Shown here: positions 22,668 through 33,871 of the stretch, piece by piece
Layout of the letters: every line of letters starts with the position of its first letter
How positions within the stretch are numbered: the stretch's first letter is position 1
Source of the DNA: Mucidula mucida
Lineage: Eukaryota; Basidiomycota; Agaricomycetes; Agaricales; Physalacriaceae
Assembly (NCBI GenBank): GCA_015501055.1
Contig: JADNYV010000144.1
Location: 31,362 to 95,361, forward strand
Length of the DNA stretch: 64,000 nucleotides
Reading direction: 5' to 3'
Program-made: the position numbers and the translations under genes
The notes under the pieces: model-generated
Told to the model about the DNA's origin: nothing
Database searches by the model: none
Seen by the model: the letters and a program-made list of their open reading frames with translations, nothing else

Positions 22668-24393
22668 ATGGATCCACCCCAATCCTCGAGACGAAGACAT
22701 CCTGGTTTTCGCCATCCATCATCTTCAACATCAACGCGCGGTGCTACTCCTCCCTCTCGTGGTATCAGTGCAACGGCTTTAAAATCACCGTCCACACCTA
22801 GTTCTCCCTCTTCGTCGCCCTCGGAGCGCTCCACTCACCGGCAGGCGCCACACCGTGAGGCCACCCAATCGCGACCTGTCAAGGCCGACGGTCCTACTGA
22901 CTTTATCCGCAAACTAGCTCGGTAATGTTGTTTTGCACGAGTTATGCGTATGCTTTCTGAATGTACCTCTATATTAGAATACTACAGGACAATTCATTCC
23001 AGCATGTTGTGTCTTGGACGCCCCGGGGCGATGCATTCGTGGTCAAGAATGTGACCGAGTTCTCTAGGACGGTTCTACCTCGGATATACAACCACCAGAA
23101 CTTTTCCTCCTTCGTTCGCCAGCTTAATAAATATGACTTTCACAAGGTCTCGGCTAAAGAAGGCGCGGAGGATACCGACAACGTACGTGTTGGTCCTCAT
23201 TCCGAATACACGACTTGTTAATTGGCATGTAGAGTTCGACATTCCGCCATCCCGACTTCCGTTCCGACGAGCTGGGCGCTCTACACAAGATCAAGCGTAA
23301 AGTCACTGTCCGGCGCTCTGTTGTCTCGGGGTTTGGGACCTCAGCCTCACTTACCGGTCCATTCGATTTGGAATCCCAAGTCCAAGAGATCGCCGACACA
23401 CAAAGGGCTATGTCTGCGCACATCCAAAATCTAGAGAAGAATTACCACGATGTGCTAGAAGAACTGATTGGGCTCCAGCAGAGGATGGCTAATCAAGATA
23501 GGCTAACACAAACACTCATTCGCTATATCGTGCAGGCAGGACAGACTCAGGCGCTTTCCTCTGCCAATACGATTTCATCTATTCATTCTGGTGGTAGCGA
23601 TTCAGACGCGTCCGGCTCGAATCTGCCATGGTCTGTGAGCGACTATTCGGCTACTTCGTCAACAGCACACCAGGTGGGACGTTTGACTATCGGACTGAAC
23701 CCGACATCGGGGTCCAGGTTTTCGTCATCGACATGGGCGGTGGATGAGGACTCTGCCGACCGGCGACGGCGCATTGCGGTACTGGAAAGGCGGCGGGCGG
23801 AGTTACGTGGTGAGGCTCCTCGTGGTCCCGAACTTACTACGATGCACGCCGACAGCAGCGAACAAGAAGGCGGAGAAGTGGAGGAAGAAGATGAGATGGT
23901 CATGCCGTCTGCTCCGCTCCAAGACAATACGATTGTGCCCCCGACGACCGTATCGCCGCACGTGCTGGTAGTAGACGATGACAACGTTACTCGAGCAGTG
24001 ATTGGGAGGTTGCTGCAGACGCTCAGGTGCGCATTTGATATTGCGATAGACGGCGCCGAGGCAGTGCAGAAGATGGCGGAGGAGCAGTATGATATCGTTC
24101 TGATGGTGAGTACAGCGCTGTCTCTTCATGGTCCCGACTTCATCGTTCACGTATTCACGTATATGGTGCAGGACATTGTCATGCCCAACATGGACGGCGT
24201 CTCAGCGTCGCGGATTATAAGACGCTCCAATCACAGGACGCCTATCATTGCAATGACCTCGTTTGCTCAAGAAGAGGCAGTAGCGACGTATTATGCGGCT
24301 GGAATGAACGATGTTTTGAAGAAGCCGTTTAATATGGCGGGATTGCGTTCGCTGATGGAAAGACATCTGGGGCGGGCCCATGAGAGCCAGTAA
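22668..24393 (+). CDS. SKN7: SKN7/Prr1-type HSF-domain response regulator
   Basis: Nuclear transcription factor that ends a fungal His-Asp phosphorelay and acts in oxidative and osmotic or cell-wall stress. Four exons (22668-22921, 22978-23182, 23233-24105, 24172-24393) give 517 residues. The order is: a Ser/Pro-rich N-terminus; an HSF-type winged helix at about residues 78-155 (FIRKLARILQDNSFQHVVSW, VLPRIYNHQNFSSFVRQLNK, YDFHKV); a coiled coil at about 215-265 (AHIQNLEKNYHDVLEELIGL); a Ser-rich linker; and a receiver domain at about 390-510. The receiver has the acidic pocket (VLVVDDDNVTR), the phospho-acceptor Asp445 at the first codon of exon 4 (DIVMPNMDG), and the conserved Thr/Ser (IIAMTSF) and Lys (VLKKPF). 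Domain order and length match fungal SKN7. All key residues are intact. Confidence 0.93.
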
Positions 24394-24620
24394 AAGTTAC
24401 CACTGAATACGCACATGACGGAGGATCAGTACGCTGGTTTGGTTCAGGATATTGTGAGAAGGTATAGTTAGCTTTTTACTGTAGGAAATCATATGTATTG
24501 TTGTTTTCGTTTTTTACCATAAACGAGTGCTTTTTCCTCCCGGCATTGGTAACGTTGTTTATTTGAAGACATCGGAAGGATGACAGACAGGCGATATCAT
24601 AGGGTGAAAGTTATCAAAAT

Positions 24621-25450
24621 CTACCGTATACAACCCTTCATTCCTGCATCCAAAAACTCCTGAAAGCGCTCCTCTAATGTAGCATCCAGGTCAAGGAACT
24701 GATAAATATCTACCTCTTCAAGTCCCGCGACCGTCGTAGACTGAACTCGACGCGATTGTGTCACCACGTTCATAAGATCTGACACGCGGAAGAAAACTGG
24801 GCCACTGACGGCTGCGAGGGTGAGGCGTCTGAGATGAGCGGCACATCACTAGAAACGATCTGGAGGGATTCGGAGAACTTATCAATCGTCCCGCATCCTT
24901 TCAGCAAAGAGAGCCGCAATGTCGCCAAGACCGGCGTTGTCCGAAGCATCTCAAGTAATCCCTCAACACAGTCGTCCTGCATCGAAACCATCATTGTCAT
25001 GAGCGCCACGAGGTTTTGGCCCGTGGGAGGCGATGGGGATGTCAGCGAGGACTGGTAACGGTCTTCAACCAAGACTGAGCAAAAAGCTCAGCAAGCGTCG
25101 TCGATATCCCAATAATACCGCTCTCATCGACGATGGAGACATGAAGAGGATGTTCATTGGACCGTGCAATGAAGAGACGGACAAGAGCAGCTGTCGAGGC
25201 ATCAAAGGATGATGCGGATAGATGGATGCGCACGAATGTCCAGAGACAAGACGTGGAGTGCAATGTCGCGCCAGTGTTGGCAGACATGGGAATGAGCCCA
25301 AGAGGGATGCTATCTCATTTCAAGATCAGCTAACTCGGCCCCAACACTCCCCCCTTCCGCGACGTTGACAAATATCTCGCGAAGGATCTCGTTCGGAATG
25401 GAAGATATAGGATGGAACACGCGAGTCCTGCAGCTGCGCCGCCGTAGGCG
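24621..25450 (-). pseudogene. F-box/LRR-type pseudogene
   Basis: On the minus strand an F-box start is clear (ISSIPNEILREIFVNVAEGG, near 25355-25412). An in-frame TAG follows near 25311, then HVCQHWRDIAL and, in a different frame, STSCLWTFVRIHLSASS. The usual F-box sequence runs these two together, so two bases appear to be missing near 25255. The middle (LVRLFIARSNEHPLHVSIVD, CVEGLLEMLRTTPVLATLRL) and a C-terminal end (AGLEEVDIYQFLDLD to a TAG at 24621-24623) are recognisable but again lie in different frames. It resembles the widespread agaric F-box proteins with irregular LRRs, a different subfamily from the gene at 18015. Sequencing errors cannot be excluded, but several lesions favour decay. 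Confidence 0.6.
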
Positions 25451-26462
25451 TCAGTGTGGGTGGGCATGCTCTAGAACGCGAGTCGGCCGAGCTGGATATA
25501 ACGCTATTGCGAGACGTACCAGGCTGAGGTAAGAACTCTTTGTCGATACAAACAGTTGGCCCAATTGTAACTGAGTACTGCACACTATAAGAACGGTTGT
25601 GATCGATGAAGGAAAAGGCATACTCAATCCGGCGTGTCGTCGGAACGTTTACTTATTTGGCTTGGTGTCTAGAAAAAAACCATCTGGTACTGCTTGAAAT
25701 TCACTAAGTACGAGTTTCGATTTGTACCTTGCCTGAAGCCTTTTATACCCCATCGGTACCGAAACAGTGACTGGGGCTGAGTCCACCTGTGGATGGAGTT
25801 ATCAGCTCCATCTAATCATGGGACTTTCTTCTGGACGCTCCACCTCGTTGTGCCGCTGATATGCATTTGAATTTGCTTTGATTAGAGGGAGTACCATTTT
25901 TTCGGGCACTTTGTATCTCTAAGAAAAGAGTGCCAACGAGTTGGGCATTGCCGAGCAACTGTACAGTTGCATCAAACTCAACCCTTATGAAATGATCCGC
26001 AAATTCATTCACCGGGCGTTTGGTTTGGATTCCCACAAGGGCCTACAAGGGCACCTCGTCTGTTTCATTTGGTCGCCGGCGTTGGGCCGTGTCCTGCTGA
26101 CCTCTTTCCGTCCCACCCTCGATCTCGACCTTCGTCGCGCCCTATATTAACGATATCGTTGTGGTTGATCTGTAGCTTGTCTGCCGACTGCCGATATTCC
26201 GTGCTTTAGCCGTTCGTCGACCTACATAGTCCTTCCAGAAACAGATGGCCGAAATGTCTTGATCATTAACAGTATGGCGCGAGATAACTTCGCGGCGAAC
26301 AGCAGCACTGACTCCTCCGCAGTCTCCTACTCTGGTGGTGAATGGTATTGCGCAGCAGCGAGTCGCGTGATAGAGCATCGCGCAGGCCACCGTGATCCTG
26401 GATATAAAGCGGCTCCAGGTCTGGTAAGCATCTTGACTGCTACTTTCGCCTGCTCGTTCACT
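25451..26462. other. Intergenic, nothing recognised
   Basis: About 1 kb without a supported exon; it includes the upstream region of the second DUF7330-like gene. Confidence 0.4.
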
Positions 26463-28366
26463 ATGATCATCCCAGATGACACTCCTGCCTCCCCGCCAAA
26501 GAGTAGGAATATGTGCGAGTTACCTGGGAGCCACAGCCTTCTTCACAGTCACCCGCCACCACCGGCATACGGTGCCGTTCTGAGTCCGATACAACCAATC
26601 CTTCCTTCTCCCACGCGTCGCTCGTTGTCCTCGCCAACGCGCTCCTCACATAGCTTCGTCAACGCACGTTTCTTCTCTGCATTCAGGATTGCATTTTTCA
26701 TCTGGGGGTTCGTTACCTTGCTAACAATCCGACCGATGTCTTGGACTTTCCGCGGAAATGTGCGTGTCTGCCTTTGTCCTTCCGACTATCCCATATAAAT
26801 TGTAATTGCAGTTTGCTCAAAACAATGTCACTACCACCGACTTTGATTTCCCCATACCCGCAGAGTATGACGTCCTCGAATGCCTGCAAGGACCGGATTG
26901 GTACGACCACGGTGCCTCATCTGACCGACGCCACGACACCAACAACCCTGCCATGGCGTATCAAACCATCAGTGCCAATCGCTCGTACCCGTACTATTCG
27001 CAACGGTCTTACGACTTGCCAACATCGTCCGATCTACTGTTTCTCCTGGCACGGGGCTCTTTATCTTCCGGTATCGTCAAAATAGTGGCTTCACCCGTTG
27101 TGACAGACGCCGTACGCGTCGACATCGCGGTACAGTATAATTATCCTGCAGTCTTGGACCACACGAAGGTGTGTCTGATGAGGCGCGCTGAACATGAAAT
27201 TGGGATTGGCTTTTTTGTGCGGGTTTTTTCCTTTTATCGAAGATCTCTCTTCTGAATAACGTTTAATCCTTTAGACGCCGCGAACATGGCATAACGCACG
27301 ATGGGAGGATCGACCTTATTTCACAATCACCGTATTTATCCCTGAAGTTGCGGAGGACGAGTGGCCTTTGGACATCAAGGCTTTCGAAACTGATATGCCC
27401 AATCATGCCCACGTTCTCGATGACCTTGACGGGCCTGTGTACTTCGAGTCTCTCGCCTTGAAGGGAAGTAATGGCCCCATTCATGGAGAGGTTTGTTTCC
27501 TTTGAAGTTTGATTCACACGACTGAATCTTTCAGTAGTCTGTGTCGTTCCGCTCCGGACGCGTGGTCACTTCGAACGGCATTATTGGCCTCAAAGTGGGT
27601 TCATGCTTCTCGTCAAAGACCACGTCCTCACATAACACGATAGGCTGCCACGTTCCGTACGGGCGCTATAGTCTCATCCAATGGTCCAGTTAGTATTACT
27701 GTCAGTGTCTGCTTCTTCGTATATTATCTTGAGATCAATACTTCTGTAGACGCTTGCCGCGGACAAGGCCGAGATTCGCACGTCCAACGGGCCCATTACT
27801 GGTCACTACATAACCTCAGGTGACTTGGTCTTAAAGACGAGCAACGCTCCTGTCAAGGTTACGGTTGAATTCGGTGCAGCCGCCGATCACGCCACACTGG
27901 ATATCGTCACCAGTAACAAGTAAGGCTTCAACTGTATCTCTCTTTCACTTGCTTACGAGTAAATCGTTTGCGCAGCTATATCAACGCCGACATCAGCGCT
28001 TTGAGCAGCTCATCCTCCAGGGTTACGGCTCGCACGTCGAACGGACCTCTCTTCGCCAAGATCGTCAACCTTCCGAATATTGCAGCACTCTCGCTAGATG
28101 CGAGAACGTCCAACAATGGCGCTGAGGTGTTCCTACCGGCCGCATATGAGGGCTCATACACCCTCAAGACGTCGCGCCTCATTCCGCAAGTGAAAGCTGA
28201 CGGGGATATTGAGGATCCTATGGGACGGGGACGGCGCAGGAGCGTGACTACGAAGATGGCGTCAAGGGGTGTTAGGGCGGGTAACGTATACTGGGATGAC
28301 CAGGAGAAGAATAAGGGGACGGTTAGTGTCCAGACGTCGAACGGGCCTATTACTTTACATCTGTAA
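26463..28366 (+). CDS. DUF7330-like single-pass membrane protein, copy 2
   Basis: Paralog of the gene at 11720-13457; function unknown. Seven exons (26463-26759, 26812-27216, 27275-27490, 27538-27594, 27644-27700, 27750-27919, 27976-28366) join in frame and give 530 residues. The N-terminus is Pro-rich (PPPPAYGAVLSPIQP) with one membrane helix (ARFFSAFRIAFFIWGFVTLL). Shared segments include ISANRSYPYYSQRSYDLP, NARWEDRPYFTITVFIP, FESLALKGSNGPIHGE, TSNGPITGHYITSGDLVLKT and the end TSNGPITLHL. Exons 4 and 5 are each exactly 19 codons and alike (FRSGRVVTSNGIIGLK, FRTGAIVSSNGPVSIT); copy 1 has only one such exon. That points to exon duplication of one beta repeat. No damage was seen. Confidence 0.85.
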
Positions 28367-28713
28367 ACTGCAACAACTCATCTGTCATATCAGCCGGGAT
28401 GTCCGGGTCGTTCTTCCCAGCCGTGTCTGTCCAAAACAAAAATTGGACGACATCCATCACCGCAGTTTGCGCTACAGAGTGGTATTCCACATTTATCTCG
28501 CGTCACACTAACTCATACTACATGCATGCTCGCCATCAAGAGGCTCGTAATTTGATTGGTACAGCAAGAACAAAGGCATTCGGCGCGGGTCACTGTCTGT
28601 TAAGCTCGGCCTCGTTGCAGAAACCAATCGGCAATTGGCGGAGCCTTATATGAGTCTCCGAGTTCCGAACATGTCCATCATCTTGCGTCCCTTCGCCCGT
28701 CATCATCTCACAT
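28367..28713. other. Intergenic, nothing recognised
   Basis: Short spacer between the DUF7330-like gene and the second RBR gene, presumably the latter's promoter. Confidence 0.4.
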
Positions 28714-30096
28714 ATGGCGAGCTACTTGGACGCGGAATCTGCTGCGCTCGTCGCTGAGCTCGTAATCCAAGACATCGAAGCCGTTACGTCTACTCGCAAA
28801 GGGAAATCGCGGTACAGCACGCCTCTGACTGATGAAGAGATCGCTTTCCAGATCCAAGAGGAGAGCCTGCGCTTGATGCTGAACGATCTTCGTTTGGCTC
28901 AAAGCATTGACCGAGCGTTGAATACGGACGCCGCCCTCATCATCGCTGCCCAGGCTACCGACGATGATTATCGATATGCCACCGCCCTTGAAAGGGGAGA
29001 GCAGCCACCTGAGCAGTCCGAGTGGCAGCGCTTGGTGGAGGATCCTGCCTTTGGTACTCTGTGAGTGATATGTTTTATCTATCTATCAATCAAGCTCACG
29101 ACCAGACAGGGAAGTCGCCAAAACTCACGCTGGGGTCGACGATGACGCAGCGGTGGATGCAGGAGCGATATCCGTTAGTACCACGGGTGCCGAGTCCAGT
29201 CGGGGACTTAGGACTGCCTGCATTATCTGTGGCGACCGAATTCACATTCGTGTTAGTATTCGGGCTCCTTGCCAGCATTACTATTGCTATGACTGTGTCA
29301 GAGATCTCATTCGATCATGCACATCCGACGAGTCCCTTTACCCCCCGCGGTGTTGCAACCAACCATTAGTGGATACCGTCTTTCTTCCCGTGCTTCCTCT
29401 TCATATTCGCACGGCTTTTCAAGTCAAGTCCCGCGAATTCGGAACTCTAGCTATGCATCGCATTTATTGCCCCTCGCCGACCTGCTCTGCATTCCTTGGC
29501 TCATCTGAGAGCATTCAAGGCGACATTCACTGTTCGGTGTGCCCTACTTCGGTCTGTTCCCAGTGCAAGCAGCGTGCTCACCCGGAGAGCGATGCCCAGA
29601 GGACACGGCCACGCTCGCTGTCAGGGCGTTTGCTGCTGAACAACGCTGGCAGACTTGTCCTGGATGCAGGGGTGTTATCGAACTTCACACTGGCTGCTAC
29701 CACATGACGTGCAGATGCCGTACTGAATTCTGTTATGTCTGTGCGGAGCCATGGAAGAATTGTACGTGTCCGCAATGGGATGAGGACCGATTGGTGGAAG
29801 TCGTTCAGAGGAGGGTCGAGGAGGAGATGGGTCCTAGGGCGGCCGTGGCACAGCCTGTGGCGTTCCAGCGTACCGTTCAACAACGCGTGGCGCAACTTCG
29901 TGATAATCACGACTGCGATGTCCATTGGTGGCGACGAAGGTATGGTGGGGCCCAGTGCGAAGAATGTTATCATTTCCTGCCTGAATACATCTTGGTACGT
30001 CCGCTCATACTACGATGACTATGCTAACTGCAATCATAGGTCTGCCGAAACTGTCAATTGCAAGCTTGTGTTCGCTGCTCCCGTAATCGATTGTAG
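28714..30096 (+). pseudogene. RBR-type E3 ubiquitin ligase, copy 2, with a 1-nt frameshift
   Basis: Paralog of the RBR gene at 20088. Exon 1 starts at ATG 28714 (MASYLDAESAALVAELV). A GTGAGT..GACAG intron (about 29060-29109) is absent from copy 1 at this place. Exon 2 carries RING1 (TACIICGDRIHIRV, PCQHYYCYDCV) and the in-between ring (YCPSPTCSAFLG, VCSQCKQRAHP). Near 29580-29592 the frame changes: after KQRAHP the frame runs into unrelated residues, while the matching continuation (CPEDTATLAV, CPGCRGVIELHTGCYHM, FCYVCAEPWKNC) is in the next frame. One G missing from a GGG run compared with copy 1 would explain it. A final intron and exon (VCRNCQLQACVRC) mirror copy 1. It could be a real lesion or a base-calling error. 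Confidence 0.75.
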
Positions 30097-30554
30097 ACGG
30101 ATTTGAATAACGTTGTATACAGTGGGTAGATCTAATGTCATGGAAAAGTCGAAAAAAGGAGTCAATCGCAGTAGAAGTGTAATAGCGTAACTTGTTGGTA
30201 TCTTCGAGTTTGTCCTGAGGGTTCCTTTCCTGCTTAGATGTGAGTATCACGCGCAGCGCTGACGTGGATATGGAGATGGCCCTCGACAAAGCGAGGAAGA
30301 AAGAAGATACCAGGTACATCACCAACACTGACTGAGAGCGAATCGGTATTGCCGCCGACAACCTCTCTTCTCCTTCGCGTTCCGTTCCGAACTTTGATTC
30401 TTTTCCTTCGCATCTACACTCTGTAAGAGAAGTTCTGTTCATTTCTATCAAGGACCGCGTAGCGAGTCCCAATGGGGAAATGTCTGATTTCAAATTCTAT
30501 CCGAAGGTGACGCAAGCCTGTCCGCAACATCATTCAAACCATCGTTGCACAGAC
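30097..30554. other. Intergenic, nothing recognised
   Basis: Spacer between the RBR copy and the next plus-strand gene; no feature stands out. Confidence 0.4.
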
Positions 30555-31671
30555 ATGGACGCACTACCTCTTGAACTCGTTCGAGCGATTGTTCTCCTTG
30601 GACGCTCTCATGAGCAGGTCATGTGGATGCGTGTTTCTAAACGTCTCAGCGATATCACAGCGCCTCTTCTCTACAAGAATGTTTTCGTAAACATCCAGAA
30701 GTCCAACGCAGCCGCATCGCTGAGGCTCGCGGTTACAGGGACGCACAAGGAGATGGCGCCGAAGATCCTCAGCCTCCGCGTTATCAATCTTGCAGGTCAG
30801 TCGATAGTCACGATCTAAAAACAGTCCTTTGACGGGGTATTCGCCAGTGTCTACGGTCACATACGGCGCATCACCATGGCCGGACATAGCATTCGTTACC
30901 GCCAGGTTGACCAACCTTCAAATCCTGCAGTTTCACAGCTCATCGCCCAACGACTGGGCGTCACATCTCCGGAATATTTCTGTCTTCAACTTACACACCT
31001 TGACCATCGTATATGCGTCTAGAACCTCACATTTTGGGCCTCTTTCCAAATTTATTTCTCGACACCCTCAGCTTCGAAATTTATCCATTCAATGCCCCAC
31101 TATGACCGCCGCTGAATTTACCGTGCAGCCGCAAAGCCCTTTCACTGTGCCTGCTCTGCACTCGCTTGAGCACGTGGTTCTACCGTGGCATTTCGTTCAG
31201 GCCATCGTTGGAGCTCTAAAGGACCTTCGCAGCGCGGCCCTCGACTTTGGGCCCTGCGGTCCAGCAGAAATCGAGACCTCAATCCTCTCTCTCAAGACAT
31301 CTGCGGTCGGGAAAAGGCTTCAGACATTGATATGCATAAAGCAACGGACCTACGATAGCCTCCTGGATTACATCTCCTCCCAGCTTAGCAGTATCGAATC
31401 TCTGACTATCCAGTGCGACGCTGCAGAGGTCTTCGTACGTGTCCATCCTCTTCCCGAAGGATATTATTTGATGTCGGTATAGCACCAATTCGTGTATTTG
31501 GAACGTATGAAGAAGCTCAAGAAATTTACGCTGATCTCAACGGCGACTTGGGTAGCCAAAGAAAGGACCAAGGTCAACGCCATATCCGATGAGGCGCTGC
31601 TGTCACTTCCTGAGGCGTTGCAGGAAATTAACTTATGTTCGTGCTGTGCTTCTTTCAGCCTTTCCTCTTGA
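30555..31671 (+). CDS. F-box/LRR-like protein
   Basis: Likely SCF adaptor, family assignment moderate. Three exons (30555-30795, 30848-31434, 31483-31671), with phase-1 and phase-0 introns of 52 and 48 nt, give 338 residues. The N-terminus MDALPLELVRAIVLL and RVSKRLSDITAPLLYKNVFV is typical of fungal F-box proteins, where P-LEL and a following VSKR..APLLY helix are common. The rest has Leu-rich strand/helix segments (LTNLQILQFHS, HPQLRNLSIQCP, ALHSLEHVVLPWHFV, SIESLTIQCDAAEVF). The last exon (MKKLKKFTLISTATW) ends shortly after LQEINLCSC. Frame is continuous across all junctions. The target is unknown. Confidence 0.75.
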
Positions 31672-32402
31672 ACCACTCTCTATACAGATAATCTCTCTTG
31701 GACTCGTGAGGGAAACGTTTGGAAACGTAGGCTTTCCACATAACGAATCTTACATGGGCGCATATCATGTTGGTTAATGATATAGTTGTCGCTTTTTCGC
31801 TGCACTGCAGATAAAGGGAAGATTTTCTGGTAAAGTTTGATTGATTAATCGAAGCATGTACTGCATTCTTTCGACTTTTTGGTCTTCAGTGTCCTCTAAC
31901 GGGTTCAAGGATGTCGCCCTCAGACGCGCGTGAAATGAACAGCCGTCCGGTCTCCTCTGCCCGCTATACCGACCTGTCCGTTCCCAATCACGTCATTGTG
32001 GCGTCGATCTTTGTGTCCACGGTCTTCGCAGGCGCATGACTTGGTGTCTTCATTCTAGCGAGTCATGCGATTTCAAGAATGTCAAATCATATAAACATGG
32101 CTATTCAGCGCCCACAACAACCGTCGAGGATCAAGGGATGACAATTAATCCAAATGTCACTTTAGGACGTTTCGAGTGTCCTGTCAACATTCATACACAT
32201 TGGTCTAAGGGGCTGCATGTTCGCGAAAGATTTGCGTGACGATCAGGCCTCAGGAGGCTGTGAATGCCTAGGGAAAGCGCTCGATGGACATCCATGGGTG
32301 AACGTCGTGGACGGATTCATTTTACAATAGAGAAAAGGACTTTTCGCCAGCTTGATGCTGGTCATGAGGTACATATGTCGATGTTTATCTGGCGTTTATT
32401 CG
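31672..32402. other. Intergenic with a possible small membrane ORF
   Basis: An ATG at 31911 opens a 42-codon frame (ending TGA at 32037-32039) with a hydrophobic stretch (VIVASIFVSTVFAGA). The same frame stays hydrophobic after the TGA (LGVFILASHAIS). A TGA in place of Trp in a short helical membrane protein would explain this. I cannot name the family and do not call a gene. Confidence 0.3.
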
Positions 32403-32723
32403 CTACCGAAGGCCAGGAAGTAACGCGGCTGGGTCTAAATTGAGGTCCAGGCCACGGAAGATCCTCTGAATGCTTGTCATGGCAGATCTTCTAGTCTGAA
32501 AAAACACAGCCTTGTTTCGAGCAGGAGGAGAGACGTCTGCCACCTCTTCACGCCTTGTTCCGAACAATAGGATATTTCCACCCTTGTTTCTTGCAATATC
32601 TTGTGGACTAACGCGTCTGTCAGCCTTCAAAATCCTATCATATTGAACTGAGGCTTTGATCTCACCAGGATCCCCGCATCGAAGTATTGACACCCATTTG
32701 CGGTGAGTGTGCCAAGAGATCAT
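32403..32723 (-). CDS. Unrecognised 106-residue ORF
   Basis: An ATG-started open frame with protein-like composition: HRKWVSILRCGDPGEIKAS, NKGGNILLFGTRREEVADV and IQRIFRGLDLNLDPAALLP. No domain, signal peptide or membrane helix is seen, and no neighbour supports a role. It may be the last exon of a larger gene or chance; the absence of a visible upstream exon keeps confidence low. Confidence 0.3.
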   Translation of the reverse strand: MISWHTHRKWVSILRCGDPGEIKASVQYDRILKADRRVSPQDIARNKGGNILLFGTRREEVADVSPPARNKAVFFQTRRSAMTSIQRIFRGLDLNLDPAALLPGLR

Positions 32724-32841
32724 TATCTAGGGGGTCCTGTCATGATCGAGATTGAGCTACTTACCATGTATAAATGAACCGGGACGCTGAACATGAATTT
32801 CTATAGAGCCACGCCCACGACTCATCCTCACGTTCGTCACA

Positions 32842-33706
32842 ATGCTCTTCTTCGCTGCCCTCGTAGTCCCCCCTAGTCTCGTCGCGGCCGGTGTTCCCAG
32901 GGACCGCGTTCAGAAGGCTCGCTTCCTCGAGACGCGTCAGGAGGGCACGACGATTCCTGCACTTTTGCGCACGCCGCATCCCACTACGCGTGATATCAAT
33001 GGGCTGGCTATTCGTCAAAGTGACGGCACTTGTGATCTTGGGTATCTTGCGTGCGATGACGGAAATGGATGCTGTCCTTACGGGTAAGCTGTGTGGCGTA
33101 TTTTCTTTCCAGAACATCGTACAAACCGGCTTGTTTAGGGATTACTGTGGCGAATGGGGCGGAAAGCTCGGATGCTGCGAGATCGGCGAGACATGCGTAG
33201 CAAACGACGACCCTTGTGACTATGTCGGTTACGATCTTTGCACCGGAGAAGACTTCTGCTGTCGTACGCTCTTTCGCTGCTATACATTGTCGTACCAGAC
33301 TAACGCCTGACATTCTGTATAGCAACGGGAGATACATGCTCTCGGGATCTCAGTGGAAACCCCCAGTGCACGTTCGGGTCTGGCTCTGGCTCCGGGACCT
33401 TCTCAAGCTTCGACTTCTCGTTTACCGGGTTTGAATCTACAACCTCCACTAGCGCTGCTTCTGTGTAGGTGCCTCGCATGTTTGCGTTTCTTTGGGAGAC
33501 TCATACAACCCTTCCTTAGACCTACGCAGACGAAGCACACCTCTCTATTATCCGGGACAGGACCTACAAGCGCAGCATCGGGTGGCTCCACCAGCATTAC
33601 TGGCCTCGGTAGTGGAGGATCTAGCGATGGTGCACTGTCCACAGGAGCGAGTTTCCTGGCTGTGACTGCTTGCTTCGTTGTTACTGTCTTTGCCACACTG
33701 TATTAA
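32842..33706 (+). CDS. Secreted Cys-rich, Ser/Thr-rich GPI-type protein
   Basis: Likely cell-surface protein of unknown role. Four exons beginning at 32842 and ending with the TAA at 33706, joined by introns at about 33085-33138, 33262-33319 and 33464-33519. Frame continues through CCYGDYCGEWGGKLGCC and DFCCPTGDTCSRDL, both formed across splice joints. An N-terminal signal peptide (LFFAALVVPPSLVAAG) is followed by a probable prodomain. Then come two Cys-rich modules with CC pairs spaced like fungal DICTS/CFEM-like or chitin-binding modules (exact family not assigned). A Ser/Gly-rich linker follows, and a hydrophobic C-terminus (FLAVTACFVVTVFATLY) typical of GPI-anchor signals. About 230 residues. 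Intact. Confidence 0.8.
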
Positions 33707-33871
33707 GGACCAGAGTTAGGAATCCCATACCCTAAGGGACTCTGCTGCGCTAAAAAGAACGAGTTATACCTCATCTATTTATTCGTTTACGAGCCCTCAC
33801 GCGCCTCACGTATGATACTCCCGATTGTAATGACATCGTGTTCTTGGTTACGTTGGTTGTCCGATATCAAA

